In this document: one piece after another, positions 25,780-25,813 of the stretch
How the letters are laid out: every line of letters begins with the position of its first letter
How positions within the stretch are numbered: position 1 is the stretch's first letter
Assembly (NCBI GenBank): GCA_003427395.1
Contig: BFEA01000193.1
Span: 1,566,714 to 1,592,526 of the forward strand
DNA length: 25,813 bases
Direction of reading: 5' to 3'
Source of the DNA: Chara braunii
Lineage: Eukaryota > Streptophyta > Charophyceae > Charales > Characeae
The notes under the pieces: generated by a model
The model's input: the letters and a program-made list of their open reading frames with translations, nothing else
Told to the model about the DNA's origin: nothing
Databases searched by the model: none
Program-made: the position numbers and the translations under genes

Positions 25780-25813
25780 GGTGAAACTGTCCTGCCCCGC
25801 AGCACTGGCTGCC

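Overview
The window looks like intergenic DNA from a large, repeat-rich nuclear genome, most likely a green plant or streptophyte alga. The lineage evidence is a plant-type initiator-Met tRNA primer binding site (TGGTATCAGAGC at 16981-16992), a telomere-like AGGGTTT cluster (19945-19970), tRNA-derived SINE-like heads, a decayed LINE and a decayed Ty3/gypsy element. There is no bacterial or phage gene organisation, and I found no intact host protein gene. Nearly all open frames are short chance frames or pieces of dead transposons. The exact species cannot be read from the sequence.

Layout. 1-4.1 kb is non-coding and tandem-repetitive: a pyrimidine-rich start, a 40-bp triplet repeat, a cluster of short hyphenated palindromes, a ~122-bp repeat, and a 12-copy 66-bp minisatellite. 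4.1-7.5 kb holds a (CT)n tract, diverged modules that repeatedly carry GTAAGT followed by pyrimidine-rich DNA, two possible zinc-knuckle remnants, and a diverged ~180-bp repeat. 7.7-8.7 kb carries a minus-strand SINE-like element whose tRNA-like A-box segment is repeated five times, flanked by copies of another module. 9.3-10.9 kb has strong hairpins and a four-copy tandem array.

13.3-15.7 kb is the 3' part of a LINE on the minus strand: RT palm/thumb remnant, conserved C-terminal region and terminal CCHC zinc domain. It is broken by frameshifts, an internal 133-bp duplication and an oppositely oriented poly(A) insertion. 16.2-17.4 kb contains the end of an LTR and its PBS. A tRNA-derived SINE-like unit lies at 17.4-17.6 kb, a well-defined MITE with 52-bp terminal inverted repeats at 18.09-18.44 kb, and three copies of a ~44-nt hairpin at 19.48-19.79 kb.

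20.05-25.57 kb is a plus-strand Ty3/gypsy polyprotein in the order gag, protease, RT, RNase H, integrase. It is dead by many stops, frameshifts, a gag-pro tandem duplication, a changed RT catalytic box (YLDE) and truncation inside the integrase core by a CGTACGG-rich palindromic sequence. The elements do not form a working system together. The window is best read as nested, decayed mobile DNA; the least explained parts are the palindrome clusters, the SINE head array, the self-complementary MITE core and the three-copy hairpin family.
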